This document shows positions 22,901-23,673 of a stretch of DNA of 23,673 nt, piece by piece. The notes under the pieces were generated by a model that saw only the letters and a list, made by a program, of their open reading frames with translations, was not told the origin of the DNA and searched no databases. The stretch lies in the NCBI GenBank assembly GCA_000934455.1, contig KN882207.1:48302-71974 (forward strand), given 5' to 3'. The translations under genes and the position numbers were made by a program. This stretch comes from Apostichopus parvimensis. Its lineage: Eukaryota > Echinodermata > Holothuroidea > Aspidochirotida > Stichopodidae. Position 1 is the stretch's first letter, and every line of letters begins with the position of its first letter.

Positions 22901-22943
22901 TACAGTTCATGACTATATTAATGCTGTGTGTCGTACTTGCGAG
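1842..22943 (+). CDS. TMEM181: TMEM181 orthologue (multi-pass membrane protein), 11 exons, 3' end beyond window
   Basis: Joined coding sequence 1842-1935, 6358-6407, 8501-8585, 9658-9785, 11481-11600, 14219-14299, 18425-18524, 19302-19429, 20362-20511, 21266-21368, 22892-22943 (1091 nt, 363 codons plus 2 nt, no stop). The order is N-terminal helix (MRLYTL start), a luminal/extracellular domain with sequons NDS, NRS and NST and a Cys pair, then the helical bundle. Hallmarks shared with vertebrate TMEM181 as I recall it: MRLYTLxKRxFVLVF, LWLT, YNPxFSxxEIWFRF, FAHxLRKFSxRDWxIEQKW, SVLLPLLLLYN, FLVNSW, LLLFWLCxYHGIR, FYLPK, LYLLFLxxRA and LRLxF. TMEM181 is a poorly characterised GOST-like membrane protein; the human protein was found in a genetic screen as a host factor for a bacterial cytolethal distending toxin. 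Still missing are one or two C-terminal helices and the acidic cytoplasmic tail. Family assignment is near certain; the true initiator and the exon 4 acceptor are less so. Confidence 0.93.
1936..6357 (+). other. Intron 1 of window (4.4 kb)
   Basis: Begins GTATGT and ends ATGACAG, phase 1. It holds the densest part of the TACAGTA/TACTGTA motif field, a G10 tract at 3921-3930, a C11 tract at 5743-5753, short AT-type microsatellites (3145-3162, TAA repeats near 3553-3569) and the 11-bp CCCTCT array at 5919-5984. The short ORFs here (largest 2830-3234, 134 codons) have no recognisable domain and no conserved splice context. Confidence 0.8.
5919..5984. repeat. 11-bp tandem repeat, CCCTCTATGCT type, six units
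   Basis: Units start at 5919, 5930, 5941, 5952, 5963 and 5974, all exactly 11 bp: CCCTCTATGGG, CCCTCTATTGG, CCCTCTTTGCT, CCCTCTATGCA, TCCTCTTTGCT, CCCTCTATGCT. There are no insertions or deletions. It sits near the 3' end of intron 1. Confidence 0.9.
6358..6407 (+). CDS. TMEM181: TMEM181 exon 2 of window, start of luminal domain
   Basis: This 50-nt exon lies between a pyrimidine-rich acceptor (TTCTTCCTCCTCTATGACAG, AG at 6356-6357) and the donor ACC|GTAAGT at 6408. It completes a split Gly codon (G|GT) and encodes GPSIDVSFSTVRSNANT. This follows the helix in the same place as the GPKV... segment of vertebrate TMEM181. It enters in phase 1 and leaves in phase 0. Similarity is low apart from the GP, so the call rests mainly on the perfect splice signals, the matching phases and its position. 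Confidence 0.85.
6408..8500 (+). other. Intron 2 of window (2.1 kb)
   Basis: Begins GTAAGT and ends TTCCAG, phase 0. Its first half is unstructured AT-rich sequence; a GTTT/GTCT microsatellite lies near 7617-7640. The second half is dominated by the pyrimidine-rich ~86-bp minisatellite. No coding sequence is seen. Confidence 0.8.
7909..8390. repeat. ~86-bp C/T-rich minisatellite, about 5.5 units with alternating unit types
   Basis: The anchor CTTCTCTCCACCAAGCTTCCC recurs near 7909, 7991, 8079, 8164, 8250 and 8337, spacings 82-88 bp. Each unit then carries CCAAGCTAACC or CCAAGGTAACC, CTTCCCTCC, and a C-run. Two variants alternate: one with CCCTACCAAGCTAACC and CAGCCATCCTC, the other with GATCCTTCCAAGGTAACC and CCACCATC. 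A degenerate half unit precedes it from about 7860. The + strand is almost purely pyrimidine with AAGCTT islands. The C-runs vary in length between units. Confidence 0.9.
8501..8585 (+). CDS. TMEM181: TMEM181 exon 3 of window, luminal domain with LWLT motif
   Basis: The acceptor is CTTTCTCGTTCCAG (AG at 8499-8500) and the donor is GAT T|GTAAGT at 8586. It encodes 28 residues, NDSFSLESP...NRSLWLTAVINSTD, and leaves in phase 1. The LWLT strand motif corresponds to LWLTCVV in vertebrate TMEM181. Three N-glycosylation sequons (NDS, NRS, NST) agree with a luminal or extracellular location. The small minus-strand ORF covering it is a shadow. Confidence 0.92.
8586..9657 (+). other. Intron 3 of window (1.1 kb)
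   Basis: Begins GTAAGT, phase 1. Just after the donor lies a two-copy 20-bp direct repeat (CTCTTACACCTATCCCTCCC, 8619-8658), then a C12 tract (8873-8884) and an AT-rich stretch at 9503-9535 with imperfect inverted ATATCTATATAGAT elements. The 3' boundary depends on which exon 4 acceptor is used (9606 or 9657). Confidence 0.7.
8619..8658. repeat. 20-bp direct tandem duplication
   Basis: Two copies of CTCTTACACCTATCCCTCCC-type sequence (8619-8638 and 8639-8658) lie just downstream of the exon 3 donor. Confidence 0.8.
9658..9785 (+). CDS. TMEM181: TMEM181 exon 4 of window, luminal domain
   Basis: The donor is clear: TCT AAG|GTAAGA at 9786. The acceptor chosen is CCCAAAG (AG at 9656-9657) after a T-rich stretch. 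With the T carried from exon 3 it makes a Tyr codon, and the distance from the LWLT motif to the TVxIRG strand then equals that in the vertebrate protein (28 residues from W to G). It encodes 43 residues through LAVTVSIRG and SLICSK. Another acceptor, GGGGCAG (AG at 9605-9606), is in frame and open; it would add 17 residues and has the stronger consensus. The 5' boundary is therefore uncertain while the exon body is secure. Confidence 0.82.
9786..11480 (+). other. Intron 4 of window (1.7 kb)
   Basis: Begins GTAAGA and ends ACTTCAG, phase 0. A pyrimidine-rich run (9797-9865) follows the donor. A G-rich stretch at 10639-10681 has at least four G-runs of three or more. An 18-bp perfect palindrome lies at 11192-11209. 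Small ORFs (10271-10492 plus; 10625-10936 and 10755-10973 minus) overlap each other and have no recognisable domain. Confidence 0.8.
11192..11209. other. 18-bp perfect palindrome
   Basis: TTTCCTTTGCAAAGGAAA is its own reverse complement. The role is unknown; it could be a dimeric protein-binding site or chance. Confidence 0.8.
11481..11600 (+). CDS. TMEM181: TMEM181 exon 5 of window, luminal domain with second cysteine
   Basis: The acceptor is TTTTGCAACTTCAG (AG at 11479-11480) and the donor is TTT TGC|GTAAGT at 11601. It encodes 40 residues, phase 0 at both ends, including ILLAHVGVLEYAKYHFVI, which matches the IIVAHLGYLNY block of vertebrate TMEM181. Its first Cys (KSGC) pairs by position with the Cys ending exon 4 (LIC). 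The spacing is C-x6-C here against C-x3-C as I recall it in the human protein. The pair probably forms a disulfide. Confidence 0.93.
12291..12472. repeat. 20-bp tandem repeat, TACYATAAAATGGGRTATTA, nine units
   Basis: Units start at 12291, 12311, 12331, 12351, 12371, 12391, 12411, 12431 and 12452. The first seven are exactly 20 bp and the last two 21 bp, each with one extra T. Typical units are TACTGTAAAATGGGGTATTA and TACCATAAAATGGGATATTA. A partial unit (TGCCATAAATATG) follows. Each unit carries a TATAAAA-like core. Confidence 0.92.
13783..14034. repeat. 28-bp tandem repeat with internal dyad, nine units of constant length
   Basis: Units start at 13783, 13811, 13839, 13867, 13895, 13923, 13951, 13979 and 14007, with no length change. 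Each begins with AGAAAGCGGCTTTCT or a variant, an inverted repeat AGAAAGC-n-GCTTTCT, followed by a 13-bp linker, most often GGACATAATTCTC. Seven unit junctions read TTCTCAGAA or TTCTTAGAA. Since 28 is not a multiple of 3 and the unit has no stop in any + frame, a spurious 306-nt ORF (13761-14066) runs through it. Confidence 0.95.
14219..14299 (+). CDS. TMEM181: TMEM181 exon 6 of window, second transmembrane helix
   Basis: The acceptor is CTTGTTTCATACAG (AG at 14217-14218) and the donor is GTC ACG|GTGAGT at 14300. It encodes 27 residues, FRSYNPIFSNMEIWFRF followed by the hydrophobic IFLVLTFIVT. The YNPxFSxxEIWFRF signature just before the helix is almost identical to vertebrate TMEM181. Phase 0 on both sides. 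Confidence 0.95.
14300..18424 (+). other. Intron 6 of window (4.1 kb)
   Basis: Begins GTGAGT and ends TTTTCAG, phase 0. It holds G-runs at 14537-14546, 15740-15782 and 17654-17664, an AT dinucleotide stretch at 16287-16330, and a short stem-loop at 16463-16483. No array as clear as those in the other large introns is present. Small ORFs on both strands lack recognisable domains. It splits the conserved helix-to-loop boundary (FIVT|CMFAH). Confidence 0.8.
16463..16483. other. Perfect 7-bp stem, 7-nt loop inverted repeat
   Basis: TCCCAGA (16463-16469), loop ATTTCAA, TCTGGGA (16477-16483). No T-run or gene context assigns it a role. Confidence 0.6.
18425..18524 (+). CDS. TMEM181: TMEM181 exon 7 of window, RKFSxRDWxIEQKW loop and third helix
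   Basis: The acceptor is GTCTTTTTCAG (AG at 18423-18424) and the donor is TAT AAC A|GTAAGT at 18525. It encodes 33 residues plus one base: CMFAHALRKFSIRDWSIEQ, then KW and SVLLPLLLLYN. This is the most conserved part of the protein: the basic/acidic loop RKFS-RDW-IEQKW between helices matches the vertebrate protein nearly residue for residue. It ends in phase 1, carrying A. Confidence 0.96.
18525..19301 (+). other. Intron 7 of window (0.8 kb)
   Basis: Begins GTAAGT and ends CTCCGCAG, phase 1. AT-rich, with a G-rich patch at 18657-18688 and a C-rich patch at 19122-19150. Nothing else is recognised. Confidence 0.8.
19302..19429 (+). CDS. TMEM181: TMEM181 exon 8 of window, FLVNSW segment and fourth helix
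   Basis: The acceptor is TCTTCCATCCTCCGCAG (AG at 19300-19301) and the donor is AGA CAG|GTGGGT at 19430. With the carried A it encodes 43 residues, NPIFPLIFLVNSWVPLIVD then a helix with LLLFWLCTYHGIRQ. The first residue is Asn (A|AT) where vertebrates have Asp (NDPF). Out phase is 0. The opposite-strand ORF at 19207-19410 is a shadow. Confidence 0.95.
19430..20361 (+). other. Intron 8 of window (0.9 kb)
   Basis: Begins GTGGGT and ends ATTGACAG, phase 0. It contains a purine-only A/G simple repeat at about 19728-19772 (AAGAAGAAG core). Nothing else is recognised. Confidence 0.8.
19728..19772. repeat. Purine (A/AAG) simple repeat
   Basis: Nearly uninterrupted A and AAG units on the + strand within intron 8. 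Confidence 0.85.
20362..20511 (+). CDS. TMEM181: TMEM181 exon 9 of window, FYLPK segment and fifth helix
   Basis: The acceptor is TTGTTTTATTGACAG (AG at 20360-20361) and the donor is TTT GTG|GTGAGT at 20512. It encodes 50 residues, phase 0 both ends: SDRKWMKFYLPKAIIVGAM, a helix, CWQQYRGLYDP, then YKVDSGNFV. FYLPK, the W-Q before the loop, the L-DP and the Y-VD-GNF motifs all match vertebrate TMEM181. This is the longest coding block in the window. Confidence 0.96.
20512..21265 (+). other. Intron 9 of window (0.75 kb)
   Basis: Begins GTGAGT and ends in a T-run plus CAG, phase 0. It contains the GC-rich 10-bp array at 20861-20936 in otherwise AT-rich sequence. An ORF at 20737-20946 reads through the array and is not a gene. 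Confidence 0.8.
20861..20936. repeat. 10-bp tandem repeat GCCCTACCCG, seven units plus partial
   Basis: Units start every 10 bp from 20861. Units 1-4 and 7 are GCCCTACCCG, units 5 and 6 end CCCC, and a partial unit GCCCTA (20931-20936) ends it. The array is about 80% G+C in an intron that is mostly A+T. It is preceded by a near-duplicate AAGATATATAACAAGATATATATAAC. Confidence 0.95.
21266..21368 (+). CDS. TMEM181: TMEM181 exon 10 of window, sixth helix
   Basis: A long T run followed by CAG (AG at 21264-21265) is the acceptor and TAC ATG A|GTAAGT at 21369 the donor. It encodes 34 residues plus one base: a hydrophobic helix with LYLLYLLFLVIRAFTELR and then SLPYM. LYLLFLxxRAxxELRxxPY matches vertebrate TMEM181. 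Phase 0 in, phase 1 out. Confidence 0.95.
21860..22300. repeat. 11-bp tandem repeat TTGTAACTACA/TTGTAACTAAA, about 40 units
   Basis: The word TTGTAACTA(C/A)A recurs with an 11-bp period over about 440 bp. Variants include TTGAAACTACA, TTGTAGCTAAA, TTTTAACTACA and TTGCAACTACA. A few units are shifted or short, for example CTACAGTACA near 21953 and CATATTAACTATATTGCTACA near 22006. The array is very poor in G on the + strand. Confidence 0.93.
22401..22615. repeat. 106-bp tandem duplication with hairpin
   Basis: Copy 1 runs from ACTGTTGGGA at 22401 and copy 2 from the same word at 22507, ending with AGTAGTGCAAC at about 22615. The copies share ACACTCT, ATCCTTGAAA, CCCTTAGGCTTTGTTTAAT, TTCATAATTAAACTAAT and GATTAGTGCACAGTC, and differ by substitutions and 1-bp indels. 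Each copy holds the inverted repeat TTTAATT...AATTAAA (22450-22469 in copy 1). Confidence 0.9.
22892..22943 (+). CDS. TMEM181: TMEM181 exon 11 of window, seventh helix (start)
   Basis: The acceptor is TGTTTTCCTTTCAG (AG at 22890-22891) and the donor is GCG AG|GTGAGT at 22944. With the carried A it encodes NLRLQFMTILMLCVVLA plus two bases of the next codon (AG_, Ser or Arg). LRLxF followed by a hydrophobic helix matches vertebrate TMEM181, where Asp stands in place of this first Asn. It leaves in phase 2. The next exon, which should finish this helix, is not found before 23673. Confidence 0.92.
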
Positions 22944-23673
22944 GTGAGTAACATGCCGATGTCTGTGATTATGCTAGCAACATCTAACTGTTGTGAGTTG
23001 CCTCTATATGTTTGCACTACAATGGGCGAGCCTATCGTCCAGTACACTAATGTAAACCCTGTGAAACTCTATACTGTGTACTATAGAGTCTCTTCATAGA
23101 GTATCAGCTCTGCTTTATGACAGTCATCAACAAGTACTATACTCAGGTCTGTATGCAGCTGTACAGCATTCGTGTATGCTCTGTGAATCTGCAACATGAT
23201 TTGAACTTAATCCCAAACAACTCAGTACCATAGACAGGTCTGATTACTGTAACTGTACAGGGTTCATGTACACAATGCGTTTGTACTAGATAAATACCAA
23301 ACACAGTGCCATGCACAGGTCTGTATACAATTGTACAGCATCCATACTGTTCTTAACCAAACTGGAAACAACTACCTTCCATATGTGTGCAGCTGTACAG
23401 CTTCCATATACACTGCGGGTGTCTGTATTGTGGTTGTACTTCATCAAATACCAAGCAACTCTGTACACTTCTCAGATCTGTGTCCAGCCATACAGCATCA
23501 CCGTACATTATATTTCATGAATGTGTGTGATCGAGGCCTCACGAGCCTGTACCATAGCCAAGTCTGTGTAAAATGGTTCATCTTTAGTTAACACTATACG
23601 ATGATGCGTAGTGATCGATCTTGGTCAAAACCAGCCGACTCTGTACCGTATTTCAGCTGTACTTCTTCACATA
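22944..23673 (+). other. Start of intron 11, running off the window
   Basis: Begins GTGAGT, phase 2. Most of it after 23130 is a degenerate tandem repeat; the short ORFs at 23286-23591 run through that repeat. No continuation of the TMEM181 helix is seen before the edge. Confidence 0.75.
23130..23580. repeat. Degenerate ~80-90-bp tandem repeat
   Basis: A diverged block CAGGTCTGTATGCAGCTGTACAGC, often after ACTCAGTACCATAG and followed by ATCCATGTACAC-like sequence, recurs near 23144, 23235, 23316, 23377, 23473 and 23559. Spacings are mostly 80-90 bp, with one near 60. Copies are strongly diverged, so this is an old array or several overlapping duplications. Confidence 0.65.

Noticed and set aside
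23286-23591. ORFs on both strands near the right edge
   Set aside because: They run through the degenerate tandem repeat and have no family similarity.

Overview
The window is a stretch of animal nuclear DNA: AT-rich, with no bacterial-type gene packing, no ORF above about 135 codons in any frame, and short conserved coding blocks bounded by GT...AG splice sites. Read in order on the + strand, eleven of these blocks splice without a frame error into one protein. I recognise it as the orthologue of TMEM181, a multi-pass membrane protein related to the Wntless/GPR107/TMEM87-type (GOST) seven-helix family. The protein resembles the vertebrate one along its length but is clearly diverged. With introns of 0.75-4.4 kb and the overall base composition, this fits a marine invertebrate deuterostome; an echinoderm such as a sea cucumber is my best guess, at low confidence.

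Layout: 1-1831 is upstream sequence with no recognisable exon (intron, 5' UTR or promoter). The exons are 1832-1935 (N-terminal helix, Met at 1842), 6358-6407, 8501-8585, 9658-9785 and 11481-11600 (luminal/extracellular domain), 14219-14299 and 18425-18524 (second helix and the conserved loop into the third), 19302-19429, 20362-20511, 21266-21368 and 22892-22943 (further helices). The eleven blocks give 1091 nt from the Met, or 363 codons plus two bases. The last helix and the cytoplasmic tail lie beyond the right edge. Every intron has a GT donor and an AG acceptor, and the phases (1,0,1,0,0,0,1,0,0,1, then 2) all close correctly.

The rest is intronic, and its striking content is tandem repeats, nearly one family per large intron. 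They are an 11-bp CCCTCT array (5919-5984), an ~86-bp pyrimidine-strand minisatellite with alternating unit types (7909-8390), a 20-bp TATAAAATGGGG array (12291-12472), a 28-bp array with an internal dyad and no length variation over nine units (13783-14034), a 10-bp GCCCTACCCG array (20861-20936), an 11-bp TTGTAACTACA array of about 40 units (21860-22300), a 106-bp tandem duplication (22401-22615) and a degenerate ~80-90-bp array (about 23130-23580). Separately, the reverse-complement 7-mer pair TACAGTA/TACTGTA is dispersed at very high density in the first 6.2 kb.

I see no second gene on either strand, no convincing RNA gene and no intact mobile element. Most other short ORFs are chance or run through repeats.
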